Program-made: the position numbers and the translations under genes | From: Cognatishimia sp. 1_MG-2023 | GTDB taxonomy: Bacteria > Pseudomonadota > Alphaproteobacteria > Rhodobacterales > Rhodobacteraceae | Assembly (NCBI RefSeq): GCF_030548175.1 | Contig: NZ_JAUORX010000004.1 | Span: forward strand, 310,001 to 374,000 | Direction: 5' to 3' | Length of the DNA: 64,000 bases | Notes under the pieces: generated by a model | The model's input: the letters and a program-made list of their open reading frames with translations, nothing else | The model's database searches: none | What the model was told of the DNA's origin: nothing | Shown: positions 9,800 through 17,960 of the stretch, piece after piece | How the letters are laid out: each line of letters starts with the position of its first letter | Position numbering within the stretch: position 1 is the stretch's first letter

Positions 9800-10417
9800 A
9801 TGATCCGAACAGTTGCAGCGGTTTCAACAGCAGCGATGATAGCCCTTATGGTTGGCATTTGGTACGCGACGATGAATACTTCAGGTGACGTGTTTGCCCA
9901 ATGCCGTGCGAGTTCCGTAGCGGGCGGAGCAGGTGCAATTGGCGGACCATTTGAATTGGTGCGCGAAGATGGCGTGACAGTGACTGACGCCGAAGTCATC
10001 ACAGAACCAACACTGCTATACTTTGGATATACATTCTGTCCGGACGTGTGCCCAATGGACACAGCGCGGAATGCGGAAGTTGTTGAGTTGTTGGAAGAGC
10101 GCGGCATAATGACCAATCCAGCAATGATCACGATTGACCCGTCGCGCGACACGCCTGAAGTCTTGGCAGAGTATACGGACTACCTGCATCCTAGAATGAT
10201 TGGCTTAACTGGTTCAGAAGAGCAGGTGAAAGCAGCTTCGCGTGCCTATAAAACCTATTATAAAAAACAACCTGCCGAGGATGAGTTCTATCTGGTGGAC
10301 CATTCGACATTTACATATCTGGTTTTGCCAGAGCACGGTTTTGTTGAATATTTCCGGCGAGAGGCCACAGTTGAACAGATGGCGGAAACTGTTTCCTGCT
10401 ATGTTAAGCAATCGTAA
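9800..10417 (+). CDS. senC: SenC/PrrC, Sco1-like copper chaperone
   Basis: Membrane-anchored thioredoxin-fold protein that delivers copper to cytochrome oxidase and modulates the RegB signal. It has 205 residues: an N-terminal transmembrane anchor (about 5-24), the copper-binding CPDVC with C80 and C84, and the distal histidine H168 (DHSTF). The ATG at 9800 is chosen because AAAGGA sits about 10 bases upstream; an upstream TTG at 9782 is less likely. It is divergent from regB across about 170 bases and is followed by regA 76 bases downstream, the conserved order. Confidence 0.96.
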   Translation: MIRTVAAVSTAAMIALMVGIWYATMNTSGDVFAQCRASSVAGGAGAIGGPFELVREDGVTVTDAEVITEPTLLYFGYTFCPDVCPMDTARNAEVVELLEERGIMTNPAMITIDPSRDTPEVLAEYTDYLHPRMIGLTGSEEQVKAASRAYKTYYKKQPAEDEFYLVDHSTFTYLVLPEHGFVEYFRREATVEQMAETVSCYVKQS

Positions 10418-10493
10418 TGTGTGTCAGCGTGTTTGACGCTTGGTCCGCTGCAGGATAAACCTAATATAACCTACATGTTTCGGAAGGACGCAC

Positions 10494-11048
10494 ATGGCGG
10501 AAACCCCACTGAAGCACATCGGCCCTGACAAGTCTTTGTTGTTGGTTGATGATGACGAACCATTTCTGCGGCGCCTCGCTAAAGCTATGGAAAAACGCGG
10601 GTTTGAGGTTGAGACAGCAGGTTCTGTTGTCGCCGGCCGCGCCATCGCAACAGCGCGCCCACCTGCTTATGCAGTGATTGATTTGCGCCTCGAGGATGGC
10701 AATGGGTTGGATGTTGTCGAAGTTTTGCAAGAAAAGCGCGAAGATTGCCGTGTGGTTGTTTTGACAGGCTATGGAGCCATTGCGACGGCTGTCGCCGCAG
10801 TGAAGATTGGTGCGACTGACTACCTTTCTAAGCCAGCTGATGCACAGGATATTGTGAATGCCTTGCTGACGTCAGAGGGCGAGCTTCCCCCGCCTCCGGA
10901 AAACCCTATGTCTGCGGATCGAGTGCGTTGGGAGCATATTCAACGTGTTTATGAGCTGTGTGATCGTAATGTGTCTGAAACAGCGCGTCGTTTAAATATG
11001 CACCGCCGTACACTGCAGCGAATTTTAGCAAAGCGGAGCCCGCGTTAA
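10494..11048 (+). CDS. regA: RegA/PrrA response regulator
   Basis: DNA-binding response regulator partner of RegB. It has 184 residues: an N-terminal receiver with the acidic pocket VDDDE near 18-22, phosphoacceptor D63 (DLRLEDG), and a lysine in LSKPAD. A proline-rich linker (PPPPENP) leads to a Fis-type helix-turn-helix that ends in MHRRTLQRILAKRSPR, the nearly invariant RegA recognition region. It follows senC on the same strand. A repeat-family hairpin lies just after it and may terminate transcription. Confidence 0.97.
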   Translation: MAETPLKHIGPDKSLLLVDDDEPFLRRLAKAMEKRGFEVETAGSVVAGRAIATARPPAYAVIDLRLEDGNGLDVVEVLQEKREDCRVVVLTGYGAIATAVAAVKIGATDYLSKPADAQDIVNALLTSEGELPPPPENPMSADRVRWEHIQRVYELCDRNVSETARRLNMHRRTLQRILAKRSPR

Positions 11049-11067
11049 GGGTTGCCCTGATTGGGCG

Positions 11068-11103
11068 ATGCCTTCGGCGAAGGTATTTGGGTCAAGAAAA
11101 AGC
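11068..11103 (+). repeat. Intergenic repeat copy a
   Basis: Hairpin CCTTC-GGC-GAAGG followed directly by TATTTGGGTCAAGAAAAAG. It lies between the convergent ends of regA and the acetyltransferase gene and has the orientation of regA, so it could terminate regA. It matches five other copies in the window (37781, 41962, 50284, 51216 and 55268). The tail GGTATTTNGGTCAAGAAAAAG is the conserved part. Confidence 0.75.
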
Positions 11104-11108
11104 GTGGT

Positions 11109-11594
11109 TTAGGCCCATAGGTCGTAACGCTTCCAGATTTTATCTACGATTGTGCCATCATCCAGTTCGGCGTTTGCGATCCTTTGGAAGTTTTCAAAGC
11201 CACGGCTTTGATAGTAGGCAAGCCCACTGTCGTTATCAGCACGGATAATCGCGTGGATAAAGCGGTAACCATTTTTTTGGGCCGCTTTTTTTGTAGCTTC
11301 AAATAAGGCAGAGCCGATCCCGAGACCTGTCGCACCGATTTTAACAAAGCTGGCAATGTCGACTGAGACATTCGTCAAGTCTTTGTGGGGAGCGATCCAT
11401 TGAAACCCAAGCATTTCGCCAGCGTCATTTTCTGCGAGGTGCCATATGGCGTCGGGTTCTGCCATTCGAAGGCGTAGATCTGATGGCTTAATTGGATTTG
11501 TGTAGGCGGTTGTGCCACCCTTCGCAATGATCTGGTTTATCAGGGATGCCATCCCGCTGGCATCTAGGTTACCTGTGCGGCGTACGTGGATCAT
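11109..11594 (-). CDS. GNAT-family N-acetyltransferase
   Basis: 161-residue acetyltransferase of the GCN5 fold. The acetyl-CoA pyrophosphate loop appears as GATGLGIGSALFE (about 88-100), followed by the expected helix and a C-terminal AYYQSRGF strand-helix. The family transfers acetyl groups to amines; the substrate cannot be read from sequence, though the layout resembles phosphinothricin/amino-acid-type GNATs. Its ATG overlaps the stop of the upstream HD hydrolase gene as ATGA, so the two are translationally coupled. Confidence 0.85.
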   Translation of the reverse strand: MIHVRRTGNLDASGMASLINQIIAKGGTTAYTNPIKPSDLRLRMAEPDAIWHLAENDAGEMLGFQWIAPHKDLTNVSVDIASFVKIGATGLGIGSALFEATKKAAQKNGYRFIHAIIRADNDSGLAYYQSRGFENFQRIANAELDDGTIVDKIWKRYDLWA

Positions 11595-12178
11595 GACAAA
11601 TGGCCCAATAGTGCGTTGTGACGTTTAGTGAAATCGGCACGCACTTTGACGGGTGCGCGCAGCGAAATCTCTAGTCCGTCGATTAATTCTGGCTTGGGTT
11701 TACCAAAAAACTTGCTGGCTTCTGATTCAGAAAAACCTGCGATCTGAACGGCTTCCATATAGGCGCTGACTTTGTCTGCACGCTTGATTTGCGCTTTTAC
11801 GGTCTTTGGAATTGCGGCTGGTAAGCCAAACCGAATGTGGATGGCGGCCATTAATCGTTCGTCTAAAGCTTCGTAGCCGGGGCCAACAGCGGCTTTCACG
11901 GGTGAAATCATGTCGCCGATCACATACTCAGGCGCGTCGTGTAACAAAGCTGCCAAACGCCATTTAATTGGAGCTTTGGGGTACATCCGGGAAAACAGGG
12001 CTTCGACTAAGAGCGAATGTTCGGCCACCGAATAGGGGTAGTCCCCATGGGTTTGCCCATTCCAGCGGGCCACAAAGGCTAACCCATGCGCAATATCTTC
12101 GATTTCAATATCAACGGGAGTTGGGTCCAGTAGGTCAAGCCTACGTCCAGACAACATCCTTTGCCACGCGCGCGCCAT
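11591..12178 (-). CDS. HD-domain phosphohydrolase (YfbR-like)
   Basis: 195-residue HD-superfamily metal-dependent hydrolase. H54 (AEHS), the H80-D81 pair in LLHDAPEYVIGD and D135 in RADKVSAY give the H...HD...D metal set. The HDAPE signature resembles the YfbR 5'-deoxynucleotidase branch, so a role in dNMP dephosphorylation is possible but inferred. It is the first gene of a two-gene unit with the GNAT enzyme. A 383-base non-coding stretch lies upstream. Confidence 0.8.
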   Translation of the reverse strand: MARAWQRMLSGRRLDLLDPTPVDIEIEDIAHGLAFVARWNGQTHGDYPYSVAEHSLLVEALFSRMYPKAPIKWRLAALLHDAPEYVIGDMISPVKAAVGPGYEALDERLMAAIHIRFGLPAAIPKTVKAQIKRADKVSAYMEAVQIAGFSESEASKFFGKPKPELIDGLEISLRAPVKVRADFTKRHNALLGHLS

Positions 12179-12561
12179 TGGGAAGCCAGTTCAAGTTTCA
12201 AATGCGGTGAGTGTTGTTCAGAAGGTGACCGGTTACAATGAAAATCGTGCCAAAATCACAAAGTTTTCGGCTCGAAAAAAAACGAGGTCATGACCTTGCC
12301 AAATTGCCCATATCACAGAGGGGGATCCGTGATATTTCCAACATATTGTGCCACAAATTGGTAACAAACACAACAATCGGCCTTGAAATGCAGGGATTTC
12401 CCAAGCACGATTGGGTATCGCGATCACCAATGCCGACTAATCTGTGAAGCCTTGTGCTTTGATAATGTCCGAGCGGATCCCGATATTGAATGCGAGGGGG
12501 GCACGAGCTTCCTCCCGCGTGCCTCCCTCTCAGATTTGAACTTTTTGAGAAGGAGATTCTA
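12179..12561. other. 383-base intergenic region with a leader hairpin
   Basis: This region separates the start of the minus-strand HD gene from the start of the plus-strand exported protein gene and should hold both promoters. I see no convincing gene. Its clearest structure is the 12-bp hairpin at 12494-12529, listed separately. The first half is AT-rich. Confidence 0.6.
12494..12529 (+). promoter_or_regulatory. Stable hairpin in the leader of the 12562 gene
   Basis: GAGGGGGGCACG (12494-12505) can pair with CGTGCCTCCCTC (12518-12529) over 12 positions with one G-U wobble, around a 12-base loop. It lies about 20 bases ahead of a strong AGAAGGAGA ribosome site. No T-run follows, so it is not a simple terminator; a 5'-UTR stabiliser or regulatory element is possible. 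Confidence 0.55.
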
Positions 12562-12876
12562 ATGTTCAAACGATTGATGGGCGCCGGGCTCTTGTTCGGC
12601 ATGGCAGCTACCGCGCCACCCGCGCATGCCGCCAATTGCGCTTTACGGGCAGAGGTCGTGGATCGACTACAAACCAAGTATTCCGAAGCTCTTACGGCAG
12701 GCGGTTTGCAGGGAAATAAAAACGTGCAAACGATGGTGGAGGTTTGGGCTTCTGAGAAAACCGGAACCTTTACCGTTATCCTGACGAACCCTCAGGGCAT
12801 TTCATGTGTTGTTGCGACAGGTACAGATTTCTTCAAACGGGACCTGCCTTTGGCGCCAGATGGCGTAAAAAGCTAA
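12562..12876 (+). CDS. Small exported protein, function unknown
   Basis: I do not recognise this 104-residue protein. It starts at an ATG with an excellent ribosome site (AGAAGGAGATTCT). It has a clear signal peptide with cleavage likely after AHA (about residue 22), leaving a mature periplasmic protein of about 82 residues. Two cysteines (in ANCAL and ISCVV) could form a disulfide. The middle reads as an amphipathic helix followed by beta strands (GTFTVILTNPQGISCVVATG). It lies 94 bases before ahcY on the same strand, but nothing ties it functionally to that gene. Confidence 0.75.
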   Translation: MFKRLMGAGLLFGMAATAPPAHAANCALRAEVVDRLQTKYSEALTAGGLQGNKNVQTMVEVWASEKTGTFTVILTNPQGISCVVATGTDFFKRDLPLAPDGVKS

Positions 12877-12970
12877 CACAGCCGAACATTGCGATGTGGG
12901 CCTACCATTGTCGGAAACGGGTAGCAGTGCTATCTGACCCGGGAATTCTTGTGGTAAGGAGCACGGCGAG

Positions 12971-14365
12971 ATGCCGACAGACTACATTGTTAAAGACATC
13001 GCTCTGGCAGATTTTGGCCGGAAAGAACTGAATATCGCTGAAACAGAAATGCCGGGCCTGATGGCACTGCGTAAGGAATACGGCGAAAGCAAACCACTTA
13101 AGGGCGCCCGTATTGCCGGTTCCCTGCATATGACCATTCAAACAGCTGTTTTGATTGAAACGCTAACTGCGCTGGGCGCAGAAGTGCGTTGGGCGTCGTG
13201 TAACATCTTTTCGACTCAGGACCATGCAGCAGCGGCGATTGCTAAATCTGGCGTGCCTGTGTTTGCAATCAAAGGCGAAACCCTTGAAGAGTATTGGGAT
13301 TATGCGGATCGCATCTTTATGTTCGAAGAAGGTGGCGCAAACCTGATCTTGGACGATGGTGGCGACGCGACCATGTACATTTTGATCGGTGCACGTGTCG
13401 AAGCTGGTGAAACAGGTTTGATCGAAGTGCCGACCTCTGAAGAAGAAACAGCGCTCTTTGCTCAGATCAAAAAGCGTTTGGCGGCGAGCCCTGGCTGGTT
13501 CACGAAACAACGTGAAATGCTACAAGGTGTTTCCGAGGAAACGACCACAGGCGTGCACCGTCTGTACGAGCTTGTCAAAGAAGGCCAGCTTCCGTTCCCA
13601 GCGATCAACGTGAATGATTCCGTGACTAAATCGAAATTCGACAACAAATATGGCTGCAAAGAATCCCTCGTGGATGGCATCCGTCGTGCTACCGACACGA
13701 TGATGGCCGGTAAAGTTGCTGTCGTTTGTGGTTATGGCGACGTAGGCAAAGGTTCCGCTGCTTCCCTGCGTGGTGCAGGTGCGCGCGTGAAGGTGACCGA
13801 AGTGGATCCAATTTGCGCATTGCAAGCGGCCATGGACGGTTTCGAGGTTGTACTGCTCGAAGAAGAAGCGCCACACGCTGACATCTTTATCACGACTACT
13901 GGCAATAAAGACGTCATCCGCATCGAGCATATGCGCGCGATGAAAGACATGGCGATCGTTGGCAACATTGGCCACTTTGACAATGAAATTCAGGTTGCCA
14001 ACCTAAAGAACCACAAGTGGACCAACATCAAAGAGCAAGTTGATATGATTGAGATGCCGTCAGGCAATCGGATCATTTTGCTTTCTGAAGGTCGCTTGTT
14101 GAACCTTGGGAATGCGACGGGTCATCCATCTTTCGTGATGTCTGCTTCATTCACCAACCAGGTTTTGGCGCAGATCGAACTTTGGACGCGTGGCGACAAC
14201 TACGGCAACGAAGTTTACATTCTTCCTAAGCATCTGGACGAAAAAGTGGCGCGTCTGCATCTGGAGCGGATTGGTGTTAAATTGTCCAAACTGGATAAAG
14301 AACAAGCCGACTACATTGGTGTGAACACTGATGGTCCGTTCAAGCCGGAACACTATCGCTACTAA
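12971..14365 (+). CDS. ahcY: S-adenosylhomocysteine hydrolase
   Basis: Cytosolic NAD-dependent enzyme that splits S-adenosylhomocysteine into adenosine and homocysteine, relieving inhibition of methyltransferases and closing the methyl cycle. The 464 residues include the NAD-binding [10 protein letters not shown] at about 254-263 and end in KPEHYRY, the family's nearly invariant C-terminus. The start is preceded by GGTAAGGAGC. An intrinsic terminator follows within 25 bases, suggesting a single-gene transcript or one shared only with the small upstream gene. I see no SAH riboswitch in the 94-base leader. Confidence 0.98.
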   Translation: MPTDYIVKDIALADFGRKELNIAETEMPGLMALRKEYGESKPLKGARIAGSLHMTIQTAVLIETLTALGAEVRWASCNIFSTQDHAAAAIAKSGVPVFAIKGETLEEYWDYADRIFMFEEGGANLILDDGGDATMYILIGARVEAGETGLIEVPTSEEETALFAQIKKRLAASPGWFTKQREMLQGVSEETTTGVHRLYELVKEGQLPFPAINVNDSVTKSKFDNKYGCKESLVDGIRRATDTMMAGKVAVVCGYGDVGKGSAASLRGAGARVKVTEVDPICALQAAMDGFEVVLLEEEAPHADIFITTTGNKDVIRIEHMRAMKDMAIVGNIGHFDNEIQVANLKNHKWTNIKEQVDMIEMPSGNRIILLSEGRLLNLGNATGHPSFVMSASFTNQVLAQIELWTRGDNYGNEVYILPKHLDEKVARLHLERIGVKLSKLDKEQADYIGVNTDGPFKPEHYRY

Positions 14366-14386
14366 GTGATTGCAAATCACATTTTA

Positions 14387-14415
14387 GGGCTCCGGCATTG
14401 CTGGGGCCTTTTTTT
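14387..14415 (+). terminator. Intrinsic terminator of ahcY
   Basis: GGCTCCGGC-ATT-GCTGGGGCC forms a nine-pair stem with two wobbles, followed immediately by seven T residues. A smaller perfect stem (GTGATT-GCA-AATCAC, 14366-14380) precedes it. Confidence 0.9.
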
Positions 14416-14560
14416 CGGCGAGGTTTTGCCTCGTGGGCTAAACGCCGCCGATGCAAACGGGGTGTTTCTTGAATTCGGTCGCACGTTTTCCACTTGATGA
14501 AGAAGGAGCCATCTGAGCGCAGGGCTTTGTGGCCAAGGGAATACGTGAAAGGAAATTCAA

Positions 14561-15073
14561 ATGAAGATTATCTATGCGATTGCAGCAGCTGCGGTTGTTG
14601 CGACACCTATGGCTGCATCTGCGCAAAGCGTTGATGGTTTACGGTTCGGTCTTGAACTAGGTCTTCAAGATGGGTCATCGAATGCTACTGGTGACGACGA
14701 ACTATATGGCGCTTTCGTTGGCTATGACGCCAATCTAGGGGCTGGTGTAATTGGCGGTGAACTTGTGTTTCGAGATTCTGACCTAACCGCGTCCAACGGC
14801 ACAGTATTGAACGACACGATCCAGCTTAAGGCGCGTTATGGCCAAGAGATTGGTGGTGGCCTGCTCTATGGTACTATTGGTCTGGCGAGAGCATCAGCGA
14901 GCACCGGTGGTACGGACAACGGCTACTTGGTAGGGGTTGGCTATGAGTACGGCCTGACGGATCAGGTATTTCTGGGTGGCGAACTTCAGTACAGCGAGTT
15001 TCAAAACGTCGGTGCGACCAACGCGGATGTCGGTAGCACTAGCATTGCCGTTCGTTTGGGTTACAAGTTCTAA
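14561..15073 (+). CDS. Outer-membrane beta-barrel protein
   Basis: 170-residue exported protein with a signal peptide (cleavage after ASA, about residue 21) and alternating glycine/aromatic strands throughout, ending in RLGYKF. The C-terminal phenylalanine is the usual signal for outer-membrane insertion. Size and pattern fit the eight-stranded OMP beta-barrel (OmpA-like/Lom-like) superfamily. AAAGGAAA precedes the ATG. The ligand or role is not evident. It stands alone between the ahcY terminator and the DUF2853 gene. Confidence 0.82.
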   Translation: MKIIYAIAAAAVVATPMAASAQSVDGLRFGLELGLQDGSSNATGDDELYGAFVGYDANLGAGVIGGELVFRDSDLTASNGTVLNDTIQLKARYGQEIGGGLLYGTIGLARASASTGGTDNGYLVGVGYEYGLTDQVFLGGELQYSEFQNVGATNADVGSTSIAVRLGYKF

Positions 15074-15212
15074 ACAAGCATAAACGTGCCGAACAAAATA
15101 GATTTCCGGGGAAAAACTCGGGAATCTTTTCCTTTGTGATCGTGAATTTTCGCCCTACAGTTTCGCTACATAGAGGGGTGTTCCCTCGTAAATAGTGACT
15201 GGGAGAGTGATA

Positions 15213-15554
15213 ATGGGAAAACGCGACGACTTAATCGCAGTGTATGCAGACGATCTTCGCAACAAATGTGGCATGACGCCAGATATGGATTTGTTGACCA
15301 AAGTGACGATTGGGTGCGGCCCAGCGATCTATAATGCGGATGCGTCTACTGTTGCGGCAACCCAACCAGATGAGTTGGAAACCGTAAAAAATAATTTCCT
15401 TATTAAGAAATTGGGATTGTCAGATAGCCCGGCTTTGATGGAAGCCATTAATTCAGTAATCGAAACCTATGGCCGTTCAGAGCGCAACAAATACCGTGCG
15501 GTTGTCTATTACATGCTGACCAAGCATTTCAACAAAGAGTCGATTTACGGCTAA
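15213..15554 (+). CDS. DUF2853 family protein
   Basis: 113-residue cytosolic protein recognisable as DUF2853 from the N-terminal KRDDLIAVYADDL and the C-terminal YRAVVYYMLTKHF segment. Function is unknown. The start at 15213 is chosen because GGGAGAG lies 6-12 bases upstream; the frame also contains a GTG at 15195 with no ribosome site. A hairpin without a T-run follows at 15563-15586 (GGCTCATCC pairing with GGGTGAGCC). Confidence 0.8.
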   Translation: MGKRDDLIAVYADDLRNKCGMTPDMDLLTKVTIGCGPAIYNADASTVAATQPDELETVKNNFLIKKLGLSDSPALMEAINSVIETYGRSERNKYRAVVYYMLTKHFNKESIYG

Positions 15555-15852
15555 TTGAATTCGGCTCATCCGAAGGCGGGTGAGCCAACCCATCAAAATC
15601 ATACAAAATCTGAAACGTATTGTCGGCACTTGCAATTTGCGAGGCGCCGCTATTTCACGTATTTGTTGAGCAACAGGCCAGGATGGCCGGGACCTATTGG
15701 AATACACGTGTGGTGAGTAGGGAGCACGTGGGGTAACGGGGGTTCTGGCTGAAATGTCCTAACTGGAATCCCCGTTTGCAATAGGTTGAATTGTGCATGG
15801 AATCAAAAGGGCCGGGCAATTTGCCCAGCCCAATTCGTGAATATTACGTAGT
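15555..15852. other. Convergent intergenic region, no gene seen
   Basis: This 298-base stretch lies between convergent genes. It contains the hairpin at 15563-15586 and the minus-strand terminator at 15801-15831. The remaining ~200 bases show no coding or RNA gene that I can support. Confidence 0.6.
15801..15831 (-). terminator. Terminator of the DUF1761 gene
   Basis: On the minus strand a GGGC...GCCC double stem (GGGC-T-GGGC pairing with GCCC-G-GCCC around AAATT) is followed by CCTTTTGATT. It lies about 20 bases past the DUF1761 stop codon. Confidence 0.75.
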
Positions 15853-16248
15853 TCAGAACAACGTCAGAACGATCCCAATCACCGTACATCCGATCGTCGC
15901 ATATCCGCCATCTATGATGATCAATGTCCGCGGCTTTCCTGCAAAGGTGTAGTTCGTTGCGATCCACGGTGTTGCTAGGAATAGACCGATACCAAGGCCA
16001 GAAACCAAGCCTTTTCCAACGGTGTTAATATCCGCCAATGAGAAAACATGGCGCATCATGCCAGCAACAATGATCAAACAGATGATCGAAACGATGTAGG
16101 GCATTTTGTCTGTTGAATTGGCTGGTCGACCGTCTTCGCCAACTTCGACGCCTGCGGCGGCCATCCATGGTTTTGCCAGTGTCATGTACCAAACCGCGCC
16201 AAAGGCATAAGCAGCAATTGCTGCCGCGATAATGTTAATGAATTCCAT
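15853..16248 (-). CDS. DUF1761 family membrane protein
   Basis: 131-residue integral membrane protein with four predicted hydrophobic helices: an N-terminal one (residues 3-23), one near 50-66, one near 80-96 and one at the C-terminus. The pattern AYAFGAVWYMTLAKPWM is typical of DUF1761, a family of unknown function. AGGAGTGG lies just before the ATG. It has its own terminator and appears monocistronic. Confidence 0.8.
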   Translation of the reverse strand: MEFINIIAAAIAAYAFGAVWYMTLAKPWMAAAGVEVGEDGRPANSTDKMPYIVSIICLIIVAGMMRHVFSLADINTVGKGLVSGLGIGLFLATPWIATNYTFAGKPRTLIIIDGGYATIGCTVIGIVLTLF

Positions 16249-16306
16249 ATCCCACTCCTGTCCACACTGAGGTGATCTAGAATATGACCAAACCTAGGGG
16301 TGTTGG

Positions 16307-16726
16307 CTAGGAATTTATACCACCCATAGCGGTTATGAGATTCCATTCATCTTCTGAAACAGGCTGAACAGAGAGCCTAGAGTTTCGAACTAGAACCATT
16401 TCTGCAAGCTGTGGGTCCGCTTTGATCGTATCTAAAGTGACCGGGTTGGGAACCGTAGCGATTGCTTTGATGTCAACGCATTCCCACCGTGGATCATCTG
16501 TAGATGAATCAGGATGTGCCTCTGCAATGACTTCGACGATGCCGACCACGGCTTTTTCTTTTTGAGAGTGATAGAAAAAGCCCTGATCGCCAACTTTCAT
16601 CTCGCGCATAAAGTTCCGCGCTTGATAGTTTCGTACGCCATCCCATTCTTCGCCGAATTCAGCCTTATCCAACTGGTTCTGCCAGCTCCAAGTGTCGGGC
16701 TCAGATTTGAACAGCCAATACCGCAT
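16307..16726 (-). CDS. EVE-domain protein
   Basis: 139-residue single-domain EVE protein (PUA-like fold; YTH relatives), a family that binds modified bases in DNA or RNA. The family start MRYWLFKSEPDTWSW is visible, as are the basic groove segment GVRNYQARNFM and the VLVRNSRLSVQPV strand. The ATG at 16726 overlaps the YciI stop as TGATG; the upstream TTG at 16747 is rejected. Last gene of the tsaD-gpsA-YciI-EVE run. The link to tRNA or DNA modification is suggestive only. Confidence 0.9.
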   Translation of the reverse strand: MRYWLFKSEPDTWSWQNQLDKAEFGEEWDGVRNYQARNFMREMKVGDQGFFYHSQKEKAVVGIVEVIAEAHPDSSTDDPRWECVDIKAIATVPNPVTLDTIKADPQLAEMVLVRNSRLSVQPVSEDEWNLITAMGGINS

Positions 16727-16998
16727 CAGCCCAGAACCTTGTTCCAAGCTGTGATCTCTACGCTGGAAAACAGGTCTGCGGCTTTATAAGGATCCGCGGC
16801 GGCCCACGCTTCTGCGGCAGCCATGTCAGGCAGGTTTAGAACAATCATAGATCCGCACATTTCACCCGCATCGTCTAAAAATGGGCCTGCCATTTCGACG
16901 GCGTCCGAGGATTTTAAATACGCAACATGGGCGTCGCGATTAGCTTTACGGACCTCTAGGGAGCCGGGTTTATCTTTGGCAATTAATGCAAAACGCAT
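16726..16998 (-). CDS. YciI-like protein
   Basis: 90-residue YciI/YCII-domain protein (dimeric ferredoxin-like alpha/beta barrel). The family's histidine is in RDAHVAYL and its aspartate/glycine stretch in GPFLDDAGEMCGSM. Members have been proposed as small hydrolases or dehalogenase-like enzymes; no substrate can be inferred here. AGAGGAATAAAC precedes the ATG. It sits two bases after the gpsA stop and overlaps the EVE gene. Confidence 0.87.
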   Translation of the reverse strand: MRFALIAKDKPGSLEVRKANRDAHVAYLKSSDAVEMAGPFLDDAGEMCGSMIVLNLPDMAAAEAWAAADPYKAADLFSSVEITAWNKVLG

Positions 16999-17000
16999 GT

Positions 17001-17960
17001 TTATTCCTCTTTGGGGGGGCGAGCTAATAGTTGGCCCATAGCCTCGCGCACCTTCAGTTTGCCGTCAAGCAATCCTACAACGGCTTGGGTGATCGGCATT
17101 TCAATATTTAGGGCGTTCGTACGATCCAAAGTGGCGCGTGCTGTGGCCGCGCCTTCGACCGTAACGAGCGGGTCAAAATCATCTTCGCGGCCAAGGGACT
17201 GCCCGAAGCGATAGTTGCGGGATTGTTCTGATGTGCAGGTAAGCGTCAGGTCACCAAATCCAGAAAGCCCCGCAAGCGTGTCTGGACGCGCACCAAGTGC
17301 GAGCGCCATTCGGTTCATTTCGGTGAAACCGCGGGTCATGACTGAGGCACGTGCACTTTCGCCAAGTCCCGCGCCGATGGCTGCGCCGCAAGCGATAGCA
17401 ATGACGTTTTTAAGCGCGCCGCCAAGTTCGGCACCGATCGTATCGACAGTGCGGTATATACGAAGGTTCGGCGCTTTTAAGGTTTGCTGCAACACTTCGC
17501 CGGTTGCGCGATCAGCGCAGGCTAGAGTGAGCGCAGTTGGTAACCCTCTTGCGATGTCTGCAGCAAAACTGGGCCCCGTTAATATTGCAGGGATCGCAGT
17601 TGGGTGGACTTCTGCGATAACCGAAGTGGGGCTGAGGCCTGTTGAAAGCTCAATCCCCTTGCAGCATGCGACCAGCATTTTTCCAGCGAGATTAGGAGCT
17701 GACTTTAGAACACTGCGTAGCGTTTGTGTTGGTACTGCCAGCAGCACAATGTCTGTGTGAATGTCGTCCAATTCAGATGTGCAATTTAAAAGCTTAGGAA
17801 ATGGAACACCGGGCAGCCGCGCGGAATTTTCGCGATGTTTCTGCATGTCCAATGCGGCATCAGCATTTCTTGACCACAGCGTTACAGGCGTTTTGCCTAG
17901 GGCCATAGAGATCGCCAAAGAGGTGCCGAATGCACCAGCGCCTAGAATACCAATTGTCAT
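17001..17960 (-). CDS. gpsA: Glycerol-3-phosphate dehydrogenase [NAD(P)+]
   Basis: Makes sn-glycerol-3-phosphate from dihydroxyacetone phosphate, the backbone for phospholipids. The 319 residues include the dinucleotide-binding GAGAFG at 7-12, K101 in CCKGIE and the catalytic lysine K184 in [12 protein letters not shown]. The ATG overlaps the tsaD stop as ATGA. The tsaD-gpsA pairing is common in alphaproteobacteria. Confidence 0.97.
   Translation of the reverse strand: MTIGILGAGAFGTSLAISMALGKTPVTLWSRNADAALDMQKHRENSARLPGVPFPKLLNCTSELDDIHTDIVLLAVPTQTLRSVLKSAPNLAGKMLVACCKGIELSTGLSPTSVIAEVHPTAIPAILTGPSFAADIARGLPTALTLACADRATGEVLQQTLKAPNLRIYRTVDTIGAELGGALKNVIAIACGAAIGAGLGESARASVMTRGFTEMNRMALALGARPDTLAGLSGFGDLTLTCTSEQSRNYRFGQSLGREDDFDPLVTVEGAATARATLDRTNALNIEMPITQAVVGLLDGKLKVREAMGQLLARPPKEE

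Noticed and set aside
12877-12970. SAH riboswitch before ahcY
   Set aside because: Such elements occur upstream of ahcY in many bacteria, but I cannot find the conserved core (GAGG...GCGCUGC) in this 94-base leader.
15563-15586. Terminator after the DUF2853 gene
   Set aside because: The nine-pair hairpin is real, but no T-run follows, so it is mentioned only as a hairpin.
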